In this document: one piece after another, positions 43,014 to 55,946 of the stretch
Position numbering within the stretch: position 1 is the stretch's first letter
Layout of the letters: each line of letters starts with the position of its first letter
NCBI GenBank assembly: GCA_007449985.2
Contig: VIIQ02000088.1
Location: forward strand, 62,001 to 126,000
Source: Desmodesmus armatus
Lineage: Eukaryota > Chlorophyta > Chlorophyceae > Sphaeropleales > Scenedesmaceae
Length of the DNA stretch: 64,000 nt
Direction of reading: 5' to 3'
The notes under the pieces: generated by a model
Seen by the model: only the letters and a program-made list of their open reading frames with translations
Told to the model about the DNA's origin: nothing
The model's database searches: none
Translations under genes and position numbers: made by a program

Positions 43014-43054
<41 letters not shown>
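43014..43054. repeat. 41-base C homopolymer
   Basis: Uninterrupted run of C on +, inside the transposon upstream of the transposase start. Its exact length is doubtful in any assembly. Confidence 0.9.
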
Positions 43055-43385
43055 AGCCCAGCTAGGGAGGCCCAGCCAGGCTCAGGCATCACAACATGAT
43101 ATGACATGGAAAACAATGCTGTTGGGCCTGAAAATTAGCTCCCGCAATCAGTCCACCTGTAGCCACATAAAGATCAGCCCATGACTCGGCGTGACTGGGC
43201 GTGACTGCCTGGCCTAGCTGCCTGGTCCTTGAAGCAGTGACAACTTACTGATTGAATGACGGGTAACCAATGAGATCGTCGATAGTGAAGTCCTGCTCCC
43301 AGCCTTCCTGTCATCACATGGTTCCCAGCACTCCATCCCACTGCAGGTTAGTCAAACGGCAGATTAGTCATGCCGATGAAACGAT

Positions 43386-44008
43386 ATGTCAAATGAATGC
43401 GGCCCACGAAAGATGTATGATATCAAACCCAGTAAACACCCTGCTGCATCTTCATCCAACAGCATCAATGCAATGAATGCTAAGATCCAGCTGAATTTCG
43501 TCACAGTAGAGCAGCAAGCAGCAAACATAGCAGAAGAGAACCGCAAACGACCTAGATCAAATCGAACTGGCCAGTTGCCGCCTGGGAGTCGCGGCAGTGG
43601 CCGGCCACGTCTGCATCAGTCAGATGATGGTGATGGCTGCAGCACAGCGGAGCCAGCAGGCCTGTCAGAGTGGGAGGAGCGCAACCAGGCAGCACAGCAG
43701 AACTGGGACAAGGCCAACGTGCAGAACCGGCAGCTGGCACAGCAGTACAGCTTTCGATGCCGACACCAGCAACCACCAGCAGATTGATTCAGCACTACAC
43801 TGTGCAACACAGTCAGTGGCAGCATCCCTTATCAGACACTCTTGCTGCTGCCTTATACATCAGCCTCCAGACAGGGAAGAGCTTGGGCAACAACTGGCAG
43901 CCCAGTTGCTGAACGCTGCCCAGCACCAGCCAGATCGACCAGCCGATCAGCAACAGCAGCACCAGCAGCAGCAGCAGCAGCAACGGCAGCAGCAGCAGCA
44001 GCAGCAAC

Positions 44009-44044
<36 letters not shown>

Positions 44045-47000
44045 GGCAGCAGCAGCAACGGCAGCAGCAGCAGCAGCAGGGCACTGCGGAAGCCCAGGAG
44101 CAAGATGATGTTGAACAGCCGGCTCAAATGCTCCTACAGATTGTCAGCATGCGACTGGTGGCATGCCATGTCCTGGGGGCCAGCTTTTGGCTGCCAGTCC
44201 CCACAGTGGGGTGTGCTTGCTGTGACAAGCAATGGGAGGTACAGGCAGCAGCAGCGGGCTTTTTTGGCAACGCTCCCGTGCAGCCTGGTGTTTGGTTCAG
44301 CACGCAGCTCTTGGACCTGTACACACCGATGTTTCAGTCTGGTCTGAGCGCCACTGCACTGGCGGAGGCCCTCAGCAAGGTGGCAGCAAGCGCAGACGTG
44401 TATGCCCCCTTGCTGCCCAAGCTGTCCAGTGCACTCCTACCCAATGATGACAGGTGGGTGCCAAGGCCGACTTTTCCCTGTGTGTGAGCCTTCATGCTGG
44501 CAGTGTCAGTGCCGGCAGCTGTAGCATGCATTGAGCATGTACGGGGACCATTACAGTGATAGCTGTAGCTGTGGTTGTGCATAGTTGTATGCTGTGTACT
44601 GTGGCCAAAGCCCGCTCCTAATCATGGGCCAACATTGGGCCATTGTGGCGCTCATCCTCTGTTGCTGCATCTACAGCATACACCTCTTTGTATACCAACG
44701 CCATAGGACTGGTCATCCACCGCCAACTTTCATGGGGCTCACATGCATCTCACGCCATGTACTCTCTGTCTTGTTCAGGCACCTCAGCGCTGCGTGGGAG
44801 CAGTGGCGGGCGGTGTGCGCAGCGTGGTGCAGCATAGCTGCTGTGGCAGCTGACATTGGGCGCTCACAGCTTGGTCCTGCGGCATGCTGATCTGGGTGTG
44901 CTGCGGTGCCTGGCCAGAGCACTGAAGATGGTGAGTCGGCCGGCGTATGCAGGGTGGTGGGTGGCGACTTATCACAACAGCTGTGGCTGACATACAAGGT
45001 GTGCATGAAATGATGCTCATGCTGCTTTGCACTTTTGCTCTGATTGCATCAGGTGTGTGACGTCCTTCGGCACTTTACCCCTATCAGTCCAAGTGCCTTG
45101 TACACCTGTCATGCAGAGGCCCGATGGTTCTAACTCAGTGTGGCCACCTGTTGTGCAGGCTCCTTCCGTGTTGTGCCCCGCCATACGGCCCTGACCTGTT
45201 TGGGTGATGATGCTGAGGCTGTCGCCGCTGCGCAGCAGGTTGGTCTTCTACCAGGTGCGCACCGGCAATGCGCTGGTGGGCGGGACATTAGCGCACCAAC
45301 CTCAGGGGGTCCAGCTTGCTGGTTACTGGGTCGCACCATGACTGACACTATTTTTCTGTGGTTGGTCATGAAGATCATATCTGTGTGCATATCTGTGCAT
45401 GCAGGGGATGTGGCCCTGCCTGCTGTTGGTGCTACGGGTAAGCCCTTCTTGTTCGCCGCAGCAACAGATGCGATGGTCAAGGCCAACCGCTACAAGTCAG
45501 CTGGCAAGAGCAGCGCAGTCAGCCGGGACAGTGAGCACATGTTCTTTGGGCAGCCACACCAGCAGCTGATGGAGTTGAATGCTGCCGGCCAACTTCCCCT
45601 CAGCGGCGCTTTCAACGCCACCAGCGGCGGTGTCAGCATGCAGGCTGGGGGTCCCACTGCTGCTGCAGCTGGTGCGGCAGCAGGGGACGATGCTGAGCTG
45701 GAGCTGGAAGCGCACATCGAGCATCAGTGCCACCCCCGGCTGTCGTGCGCGCGTGAAACGTCTGTCAACAACAGCATCAGCGATGAGTGTGGTGTTGCAG
45801 GGGTCGTGTGCACCCATGGGCAGCCTCTCCTGGGGTGCATGCTGGCAATGCCGGCGCCAGAGCGCTTTTTGTACTTTGACCTGCTGGTGTCATACCTGCT
45901 GCACTTAGTCGAGCTGCAGGTGCTGTTCTTGGACACAGGGTGCACGTTTGCAGCGCACTGGCGGCTCCACATGTCTGGGCAACAACCGCCCACTCACATC
46001 AAAGTGCCGTGGTGGCATGGGCGGGGGCACGGCAGCGAGTGCTTCCTGCGCAACTCTGGGTTCTACTTGTCTGGTAAGTAGCATGCTGCAGGCTTGGCAG
46101 GCTCCACGTGAAGCCAAAGGGTGGCACTGCAGTAGTTCAGCGAATGGACTTCAGTAAGTATTTGTCTTCCATGCTGGCATATGTTTATGTGTGGCGTCAC
46201 GGGGCACTTGCCTTTGTTGTAGTGAATGTACGCTGCTTGCGCTTATTTCTTGCTTGCTCAGGCTCAGGGCGCCGGGTTGGCGAGAATTGCGAGCATACGT
46301 GGGCTGCAGTGCGTGCCGTCACCAAGTTGACCCGCTACATGGGCAAGCGGCGCTACTTGGCAGCACTGGACACTGCCTTCCAGCTCCTGAGTGAAGACAA
46401 GTTGGAGGGCTTCATTGCCGCCATGGTGGCATCGCGTGCAGCATGCATCAAGAAGCTGGGTGAGCAAATGCATTGATGCGGTGGAAGCACAGTACAGTGA
46501 GGGTTTCAGGGTGCTGCCCGTATGCCTTTGTGCGTGCCAGCAGTGCGTAGGTGATCCCTAATGATATAGCCACGCCCCTTGCTGTGGCAGACCAGACTTA
46601 CTATGTGGTTTGGTTTGGATACTCTTAATGTAGTCTGACAAGGGTGAGTTTGCAACATGCAGTGTGTGCTCTGGGCTCACTTGCTGGTGTGTGTTGCTGC
46701 CTGGTGTGCTGTTTGACAGAGGAGACAAGCAAGCAGATCAAGACCTTGCTGGACTCCGCAGCCAACAAGGGCATCCCGGGGAAGGCCCTTATGGCAGCTG
46801 CCACAGCCAGCATGAGCAGCTCTGCTGATGGCACTGACAGCATGGCGCTGCAAGACAAGCAATTGGTGGGTTTTTGCCAGATTGCACTTCATCATTGGTG
46901 TTGCAAAAGTGTGTGCTTCCTGCAGTCTACTGCTAAAGGAGTGAAATGCATAGCAGCCGCGCTGGTCATGCTTTACTGTATTGCAAGGCACTACCGTATG

Positions 47001-48263
47001 CAAGCGGGCCGTTGTTTTCTGTGGGTGTGCAGATGGAGTATGTCCGCTGCAGTGAGGAGCTGCGGGCATTGCAGGCATTGAAAGCTAACAGCAGCAGCTT
47101 TGCAGTGGCTTTGCCAAGCGCCGAAAGCCGCGCCCTGCAGTCGCGGGCGTTGGATGACAAGCTTACCAACAAGCTGGTGCAGCGGCTGGCAAAGCTGCAG
47201 GTGGACCTGCAGTACGACCAGCCCCTAGCACCTGATGACAGCCAGTACAAGCAGGGGCTAGCAGCAGTGCGTGACCAGGAGGTGCGCAAGGCCCAGCGCG
47301 ACATTGAACGCGATGTCGCGGCGCTGGGCAGCATCATGCAGGAGCGGCAGCAGTCTGGTGCTGCCAGCAACCTCACTCGCAGCCAGCAAAACAGGGCCAA
47401 GCGCAAGCGCAAGCGCATCAGGCAGCTTGTTGACAGCATCGCTAGTTGGCAACAGCTTGACCTGCCCTCCAGCACTGTCACACAGCAGTTGCCGGCCAGC
47501 TGGGGCGAGCAGGTGGTCAGCAATCTGCTGAAGGGCACCTTCCCCTGGAGGCAGACCTTGAGTGGCAACGTGCCTGCGGTGTTGGCTGAGCAGTTCAGGG
47601 AGGCATGCGCTGAGGTGCGAGGGGGAGGGGCGGGTTGTGGTGGGTTGTGGAATGTAGTGAACAGCTTAGGTGGAACTTCACAACCACTGATCTATGACCG
47701 GCCACTTGCATCTCACAAATGGCGCGCTTGCGAAAGACTGCTTGAAAGCGCGATTTGACAAGTCTTGTTTGCAGCGGGGCGTTCAAGGCACATACTATTG
47801 CCATGCATACACCATCCAGTGCATGATGTCACTGCACTGCCACTCCAAGTGTTGTCCCTCCCGTTTGCATCTGTTGCGCTGTCTCGCACCCTCATCTTAT
47901 TCCCTGCCGTTTGTATCTGTTGTGCTGTCTCGTACCCTCATCTTATTCCCTCAGGAGGCGCGCACGCTGGAGGAGCTGCAGCTACAGCGCATGGAGCGAG
48001 CGCGCGCTGTTGCTTACTTTGACTTCATGCAGCAGCAAGCAGCAGCACAAGCAGCAGCCATGCTAGTAGCAGTTGATGAGCTGGAGGAGAGCATTGAGCA
48101 GCAGCTGTCTGCTGAGCCTGATCTTTGGAAGGTGGCAGTGAGCATGCAGGGGCAGATAGAGGAGTTGGCTCAGCTGCGTGCTGAGCACACACTCATGTTG
48201 CGCTGGGCGCAGCGCTTTCAGTGTATGGGGCAGTGTGCAGCACAGCGCTTTGCATCCTTGTGA
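43386..48263 (+). CDS. KDZ-like (Zisupton-type) transposase
   Basis: Exons: 43386-43744, 43875-44453, 44779 to about 44929, about 45150-46072 (internal structure unclear), 46262-46459, 46720-46865, 47033-47614, 47955-48263. Features in order: Gln-rich linker (43960-44090); a CxC-like Cys block (CHVLGASFWLPVPTVGCACC) with GVWFSTQLLDLY; a catalytic-core stretch with an Asp in AAATDAMVKANRYKSAGKSS, then SDECGVAGVVCTHGQPL, FLDTGCTF, WWHGRGHGSECFLRNSGFYL and Glu in GRRVGENCEHTWAAV; and long C-terminal helices (RRERQ-type coiled coil, KRKRKRIRQLVDSIASWQQL). This order matches KDZ transposases as I know them. The frame between 44850 and 45400 is unresolved, so activity is uncertain. Confidence 0.78.
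43960..44090. repeat. CAG/CGG-interrupted CAG tract coding for poly-Gln
   Basis: CAGCAG runs broken by CAACGG; read as Gln with single Arg residues within transposase exon 2. Confidence 0.9.
47862..47954. repeat. Duplicated 45-bp intron end before the last transposase exon
   Basis: TGTTG(C/T)GCTGTCTCG followed by ACCCTCATCTTATTCCCT occurs twice in tandem. The second copy provides the acceptor CCCTCAG at 47954. Confidence 0.85.
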
Positions 48264-50100
48264 TGCAGGTCACATACTGACCATTGCTGGGTGTTTTTTC
48301 AACACCTTTGTCTGCATCTGGTGGAATGTGATTGGGGTGTTGATGCGCTGTGTCTTTTTCACTTGTGCCCCTACCACTCAACTCGTACACTCGCGGACGC
48401 CACTAGGGCAACACCTGGCAGACTCAGCTCAGATTTCACACCATGTGCCACCTGAATTGAGTGTTCAATGCTTGCGCCTTGTTTCACACCATGTGCCACC
48501 TGAATTGAGTGTTCAAAGCTTGCGCCTTGCAACATGATTCACACACACACACTGAGAGAGAGGGAGAGGAGAGATGAGCATGCCCCGACCGTGCCCCTTA
48601 CGGCAGCTGTCCATGGGCAGTGTTTGTGTTCTGCAAGTCGGCAGGCGCAATGTGGAAACAACCAGACCTGCCATGTGTGCATTTGAGTAGCCAAACAACA
48701 GTCTGCAGTTAATGCCGGCTCCCCGCCAACTAGGGCGAGCGGCATGTTGGGTGCCAGCAGCGGCACAAGCATTGCGTAATCATCACAAGCAGCACACTTC
48801 AAGCTGACAGAAGGCCACCAGGTTTGCATGGTCTCAAACTAGACATCCTTAGACAGCCAAAAGACTGGATCTACAAATGGCTGCTGCAACTCATTGTTGA
48901 GCTGGCGAGGCAAGCACTGATGTTGAAAGCATTGCAGGCAAGCATAGCACTACCGCCCGGGCTGCTGGTTTGTGGCAATCGCATGGTGACTGCTGGGGTT
49001 GGCATGAGCACCTGAACTTGCAGTCAGTCCTGCATTGAGCCATGCCATACAACCACGACGCTGCACGCCTGGTTGTTGTGTGTGTCACCAGTGACTAGAT
49101 CGCACTGAAAGCTGGTCTGTCCTAGCAGCCAAATCTAGGATAGGCTGCTGAGCAGACTCTATCAGCAGGCTGCTGTTGCTTGATTCAGGTGACACCTTTG
49201 AAAGGCACATCTACTCCATCCCCACAGGGTAGCGCGCACGGCAAGCAAACAAGGGAAACACCTTCGAACCTCCCGCACATCCGCTGCACACACTGCAAGT
49301 GAGTGCACAAGGGCATTGGCCTCATGCCAGGACCCACCCACTTGTCACACTGCACTCAGTGCAGCACGGTGCTGCCACCCAGGCCAACTTCCAGTGTAAG
49401 GTGACGTAACGCACAGGTACAGCGCATTGCCTGGAAGTTGACATATGCCAACTGCCGCAGCAACAATACTCATGCCCATAACACAGTATGCGTCTTGGTT
49501 CTTGTGTGCAGTCAGGGTCACCTTGAATGCGGCTGCCATGTCACACCGTGACTCTATTGAAGAGAGCCTCTTGGCAAGATGATAGTGGCAGAAACATAGC
49601 ACACAACGCAGCGCAGGGCCTCCCACTGACAACGAAACAGCGCTATGATGACATTGTGATAGTGGCCTTGCAATGATTGATACTACGCAGTGCGCATGTG
49701 CAACCCTTGTGAGTGTTTCCCACCACGCTTGCATGGTCTTGGTGCCATGCCAAGTGTCAGGCTGAGGCTGTTGTAACCTGCCATGCACCTGCTATGACTG
49801 AGATGTACACCCATCAGCCCTGGTCAAGCCATCCACTGGTGGCACCAGCAGCAGACACAGGTACTGAAGCCGCACAACGAGCTTATGCAACAACTCTCAT
49901 AAGCAGCAGCAAAATGCATCGACTACTGCATGTTGTGGGATGGCAAGACTGCCGCCAGCGTCTGCCAAACCTGCCGCACGCACACTGTGAAGAGTTGTGG
50001 CAAGCAACATGGTGAAAGCTCCAGCCAAGGGATGGTTTTCACTGACACACTCATGGACAAACTGTGCTGCTGTTGTTGTGGATGATTGCTGTCAACTTGT
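48264..50100. other. Transposon interior, no gene recognised
   Basis: Includes a direct 50-bp duplication at 48430-48535 (CACCATGTGCCACCTGAATT twice). No exon chain was found on either strand. Confidence 0.5.
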
Positions 50101-50119
50101 GCAAGCTTGAGGGACACAG

Positions 50120-50990
50120 AAACATGCAGCAAGCAAGAGCCGCGATCCTTTGCGCCCCCACCATCTATCACAGTAGCTGTTGGCAACCCATACACAAGGT
50201 TCAGGCGTTTGCACTGGAAAACATGCAGGCAGCTCATGCTGCAGCCTTTGTCGCTGGTTGCCTTCATCATATGCATGCCCAGGGACAACAAAACCACAGC
50301 GACTGAGAGCTGCAGCCCCTTGCGCCCCCTACTATCTGTCACAGCAACTGTTGAAACCCAACACGATGGTCGAGGCAGTTGCACTGGAAAACATGCAGGC
50401 CGCTCATGCTGCAACCTTTGTCACTGGTTGCTATCAACTTATGCATGCCCTGAAACAACAAAAAAGAAGTGACCGAGAGCTGCAGCCCCTTGCACCCCCT
50501 TAAACCTGTCACAGTAATGTTAGTGACTCCAACACAATGGTCAAGACAATTGCACTGGAAAACATGCAGGCAGCTCGTGCTGCAGCCTTTGTCACTGGTT
50601 ACCTTCATCTTATGCATGCCTAGGGACAACAAAAACACAGCGACCGAGAGCTGCAGCCCCTTGCGCCCCGTTTTATCTGTCACAGCAACTGTTGGCAACC
50701 CCAACACGATGGTCAAGGCAGTTGCACTGGAAAACATGCAGGCAGCTCATGCTGCAACCTTTGTCACTGGTTGCTATCAACTTATTCATGCCCAGGAACA
50801 ACAAAAATGCAGCGACCGGGAGCTGTAGCCCCTTGCATTCCCATCACAGTAAGTGTGGGCGACCCCAACACAATGGTCAAGGCAGTTGCACTGAAGACGA
50901 CATAACCAGCTGGTGCAGCAGCCTTCTGCTGATTGCCAACAAACTATGCATGTCAAGGGACACCACAACTGCATCGAGCAAGAGCTCCTT
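50120..50990. repeat. Tandem satellite of about 170 bp, five copies, inside the transposon
   Basis: The phrase TTGCACTGGAAAACATGCAG recurs near 50208, 50376, 50548 and 50724, and diverged near 50884. Between the copies are TGTCACTGGTTGC and GAGAGCTGCAGCCCCTTGCG. Copies differ by 5-15%, with the outermost ones most diverged. Confidence 0.9.
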
Positions 50991-52539
50991 GTATGGGCAG
51001 CATCAGCTTATGCATGTGTACCAGTACAGTACTTGCCAGTACCTGGTGGTACTGCTGCACATGTTGTCCTTGACTGCTCTGAGTTCTCACACAGGTAAAA
51101 TCCATCATACAGAAAGGCTGCACAAACCGTTTAGTGTGTATTCTTTGTCAGTCAAACCCTCCTTGCGATGCTGGGTTTCTGCGATGTGTGGTGAGAAGGG
51201 AGCACCAACTAGCCTAGAACTTTGACACACGCTCTAGTGGACGCGAGTTCCTTATAATGACAAAGTGCAAGCGGTTTTGAAGAAGATCTCTCAGATGTCC
51301 CTCAATGCTGCCAAGGCTGATGGCAGAGGCACATTTGCGCCATGCATGTATATGAGATTTAGCTTTTGAAGGCGCCTTGTGTTCGATTTTAGTCTTTCAT
51401 GCCGCGCTTCGGCAGTTTTGCTGAGGGTCACCCTTGATCACGCTGTACAGCAGTACATGAACTGCTTCTATGGCGCCCAAGTAGTCTACAAATATCTTAT
51501 TTGAAGCTTGAGGAAGGTTTCAACCCCGTCCTGTCCTGCTGTCAAGCTGTTGTTGGGTTGGTTGCTCCCCCTCCCTGATGCCATCAGCTGTCACAACGCT
51601 AGTCGGTCTGTTCGGAAACCTGTGTTGTGCTGCTCTCACAAAGCAAGGTTGTGCTGGGGCGGCATCATTACCAGCACTTGCATGTTGTCATAGCGTGCTT
51701 GTACTCGCTGCAGTAGCTGACACACCCACAACCACCACAAATGTGCTGCCATCAAGCCCTTGACACCACATCCATCAGTGTGGCAACAACAAGTCATGGG
51801 AGCCTGCATCACTGGTAATACTAACAGTACATATCTGTGCCACTGCAATGGTTGCACTTCCCCAAGCAGCAACCATGCTGGAGGCCGTGCACACCAGCTG
51901 CAAGGTCAAAGCTGGCATACCTGTTGTCAGCTATGCGGATTGGCCAGGGGTACAAGAGTTCATCATGTACACCTGAGCATGTGCCAGATAGAAGTCTGCG
52001 GCAAGCTGCCCCACCCTGGACAAAAGTGTGCTGCTAGCAGTAGTACGACTCCCTTGCATGCTGCAAACATGCCCCCCCCTCCCTTCCAGCACACCACAGG
52101 TTTCATAGGGATGCAACAACAGTTACAGAAATTGGCTCAGCAAAAGCTGAGCAACCCACAAGGGAGCCAGAGGCTCATGGGGGAACTGAAACAAACCCAT
52201 CTTGTTCAAAGCAGCAACTCAGCTCCACAACTTCCAAATGTTGGCAGGGCGGGGCAAAAAACAAGCACACTGCAAGATACATCGCGCTGTAAACAAGGAG
52301 TTTACAGTGTGCACTGTGGTTGCCATGCCATTGCCACCCCTAGTCAGATCAGCCCACTAGCATCCATACAAAACAATGTGCCCCTCCATTCCCAACAGCT
52401 CATGTATGATGGCTGCTGGCTGCTGCTTGGCTGCTAAAGCCCTGGTGGTGCAGTAGCTGGTGATAGCGTGTGGCTACACAACACAGACTGCTCTGACCAG
52501 GCACTGCTCAAAACCGCTGCCACGACTAAACTGCATAAT
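50991..52539. other. Transposon interior, no gene recognised
   Basis: The open frame at 51760-52437 has no family signal and biased composition. Near 52121-52175 lies a short repeat inverted relative to 34186-34235. Confidence 0.5.
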
Positions 52540-54639
52540 TCAAGGCTTGTTGATGATACCGTAGGTGCCCATGATCGAGAAGGCAGCCAACAGCCTGCGT
52601 GTGGTGCTGGCTGCAGCACTGACGATCAACCCCCCAACAGCAAGGCTGTTGGCAAACTCCAAGTCCTCCTTCAGCTCCTGCAGGGCGGCAGCCTCCCTTG
52701 TCTGAGACACCCTTCTGTCCAGCTCCTGCACCAGCTCCATGCTGGCTGCACTCTGTAGGTGCATTGCAATTGAAAGGCAGCAACACGCCAGCAGCTGTAA
52801 GCGCACACGTGACAATACTGAAGCTAGCACTTTTTTGGGGTAGGGAGGCGCCACCCAACTGGTAGTCCCCAAGGGTGCCACAGTGCGCAAAACACCAACA
52901 GTCCCTGTCGTTTCTGCCCACCAGAAGGCCCTGACTGCCTGATGTAGTATAGGTCATGAAGCCAGGTTGGTGACGGCTGTTGGGAATGCCACCCAGCTTG
53001 CTTTTGCATGCTCACCACACCAAGACAACAGCTGGAAACTGACAACAATAGAAGTGACACTGCCTTGGACACAGTGTTGTCATTCCACATGTCCATCTTA
53101 CCTTGTCCTTCCCACGCAGTCCCAGTGCCTTAACCATCTGCTTCTGCCAGTCACTACGCGCATCTGGCATGTCTGCTGGCAGTGCTGCCTTGCGTTTGCG
53201 AGTCTTCTGTGTGGGGGGTGGGGCAGCCTCCTCCTCGTCATCATCACCTGCTGCTGCAAACGTGGCTGCGGCAACGTTCGCCCTTGCTGCTGCACGATGC
53301 GGCCTGCTGGCGTTGGTTTGTTTTGAAGCTGCAGCTGTGGCTTTGCTGGTGCTGGAGCCTGCGCCAGGCTTGCCTGCTGTGGCCGCAGCTACACCCTCCC
53401 ACACCTCCGCCTCAGCTGCTGGCGGTGGGTCATCAGACACCAGTGCCCCAGATTTTGCCAAACTGAAGGCTGTAGCTGCGTCCTGCTGCTGCTGGTGCTG
53501 CTGCTCCTGCTGAGCACCATGTGTGTCTGGGGCACGAGGTTCTTGTGGCTGCTCTCTGTCAATGATGCCTGCAGACATTAGACCCGCACCGCAACAGCGT
53601 CTGGGTTGAGGTTCTCTGAATATGCATTGGCATCGCACACGCTGCGGCGTGAGGCTGCACTCCAAGTGCAGTCGAATGAACGGCAAGCTCGCTTTTACGT
53701 GCAACGTGCCCAACACCAACAGCTTGTCCCTGCAGCTGACTGCCCCCAGTGGCCAGTGGGTGCGGACAGCAGCATGGCAGCACCAGGAATGGACCTGCCA
53801 GATGACAGTTGCATCGACCCACCTGCTGCCCTGCACTCCGCCAGAGACTTTCTCACTGCACGCCTGAAGACACGAGCAAGTCGGCCGTTGTACATGCCTG
53901 TGGCATTCTCGACCATCACATACACCTCCCGCGCCTCCATGGGCTCAACTTCCAATGCGACAACCTCAGCCACAGCACTGCTGATATCAGCGTCACGGCC
54001 TGCGCATCACACAAGAGGCAGCAACGTTGCAAGGTGCTGTTGGAGTGTCCAGCCTTGGCGTTCGACACGGTTCCCCCTGCTGTTCTCAGTTGCTGCACAT
54101 GTTGCAGGGCGACAAGGGCCCATCCACATCGCTGAGAGCTGGATGTTGCAATGCACTGATGTCATGTCACAAGCTGCCCATGGAGTTGGTTAGAGGTCAG
54201 TCACTCTTGAGCATGAGCTGCCTGCAGTTGCACTTGACGCACAGCCGTGTGTATGGCAACTTGCCTGTGAAGTAACCATCCAATGCATCCTAGACTTCTG
54301 CGGTGTAAGGCTTGAAGGGCTCATACGGCAGCAGGTCCAAGGGCATGTCTGTGTATGTTGCCACGTGGTCAAGGATGTCATCAAAGGTGAGGATGGTGGT
54401 GCCGGACTCCCTCAGCTTGCGAGCAACAGCATCCCGGATGTCCACCGCATTCTCTGCAGACAGAAGATAGATGTCGTTTGCTAAAGGTGCAACCTCCTGC
54501 ATGCCCGCTCAAGGAATTACCAAGCACTGAGGTAAGGGATGGCAGTCAGCGACCTAGCAACACACCAGCTTGGTGCCCACCTTCTACCCACTGCTCAGCC
54601 TCTTGGATGGCGGCTGCTTCTGACGCAGCAGCAGCAGCA

Positions 54640-54674
<35 letters not shown>

Positions 54675-55401
54675 GGCAAGCTCCTCATCAGCCTCTTGAG
54701 CAGGGTCCTGCTCAACACTGTCATCCTGCAGCAGATCAGACTCATCTGCCATGTCGTCGCTTTGCTCTGCGCCATCATCCTCTGACATACTGTCTCCCCT
54801 GGAACGGCGGCCTGTGACAACACGAGCCAAAAGGAGGGTTGGCAGCAGAATGTATGCAGGTTCTACTCACAAGGCAAGAAGCAAGCACCTCACCTCTGGC
54901 CCTGCGTGCACATCGGAAGCCTGCATATCACAATAGAGTGGTACATTCAGTCAAAAGGGCAGCCAGCACGACAAACCAAGGTATAAGAATCTATCATATG
55001 GTCTCATAATCCAGAGCACATATGTACCTTTCCTAAGGCTGGTGTCCCTTGTGATGATGGACTGTTCATGATGTGATCACGACCGCTGATCATCACCACT
55101 GATCATGCCTACCTGCTACTGCTTCTTCAGCAGCCACTTGCTCCTGAACGAGGCCAATGAGCTTCTCTAGCCTGGGGTCAGGCTTCTTGCGGGACTCGAT
55201 GTAGCCTGCCTGCACAGCTTTCAGAGCTCCCAAGCATTGCTGTGCTGTCACGCCCTGTTGAACACAGATGATCTGGCCCTGCGCGTGCCCTGGTATGTGC
55301 AAAACAATTGTAGCGTCACCTTCTTTGAATGCCTGCACGCATTTATTAGCACGCTTGAGGAGAGCAGCCCGAGCTTTTGATGCGATGTTGGATGCCGTCA
55401 T
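52540..55401 (-). pseudogene. Second gene of the transposon, unrecognised, with a stop in frame
   Basis: Likely exons on -: 55401-55113 (start ATG; IASKARAALLKRANKCVQAF, IVLHIPGHAQGQIICVQQGV), about 54812-54571 (acidic SMSEDDGAEQSDDMADESD and an Ala run), 54498 downward (LRESGTTILTFDDILDHVAT, LDLLPYEPFKPYTAEV), a Cys-rich part (LCVKCNCRQLMLK), 54008-53833 (EAREVYVMVENATGMYNGRL then ARVFRRAVRKSL), 53570-53103 (Glu/Ala-rich, KTRKRKAALPADMPD) and 52752-52540 (LVQELDRRVSQTREAAALQE, ending GTYGIINKP). Most junctions keep phase. TAG at 54292-54290 interrupts an otherwise open frame between PYTAEV and DALDGYFTGKLPYTRLCVKC. No family recognised; it may aid transposition or be cargo. Confidence 0.5.
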
Positions 55402-55946
55402 TATAACCCAACATAGGAGCCAACAAACAGGTCTAAGAATGAAGAACAGGATGCGCCAGCAGGCTTGGGAACAAGTCACGTTTGTCACATAGCTTTTCGA
55501 AGTGCATTTGAACAGCTGTTTGACTTGAGGGCCAGACAGCTCGCACATTCCGAAGCTTGACTGGTTGAAATGCTCTTTCACGCTTTTCTTTATTTGATTT
55601 AGGCTGACAAGTCGTGCCACTGACACTGCACGGCCAGACTGTCATTGACCAGCAGCGATGCACACATATGGTGGCCGGACTGCCATCACTCTGGTGCAGG
55701 AACTCTGGTGCAGGAACAAGAGCACTAACCCTTCACAACTGAGTAGTTGTAGATGGTAGTTCTTCTTGTAGGGGGGTGGGGTGCAGTGGGGCCGGAGCTG
55801 CAGGCACACCCATCAGGGGGTGGGGGGGATGCCTTGTGCACTGCTTGACGCATCCGATGCAAATATCGTCAACGTTGTGGCCGATCTTGAGTCAAACCTA
55901 GCTCATTTGTACGGTATGTGACTATGCTGTGAACCTACCCAATACT
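55402..55946. other. Right interior of the transposon
   Basis: Upstream region of the minus-strand gene. The frame of exon 1 stays open to 55626 (FFILRPVCWLLCWVIM, hydrophobic), so an earlier start with a membrane segment is possible. Nothing else was recognised. Confidence 0.4.

Noticed and set aside
51760..52437. 225-codon plus-strand frame inside the transposon
   Set aside because: Cys/His/Gln-rich with no family signal, no splice partners and no conservation cue.
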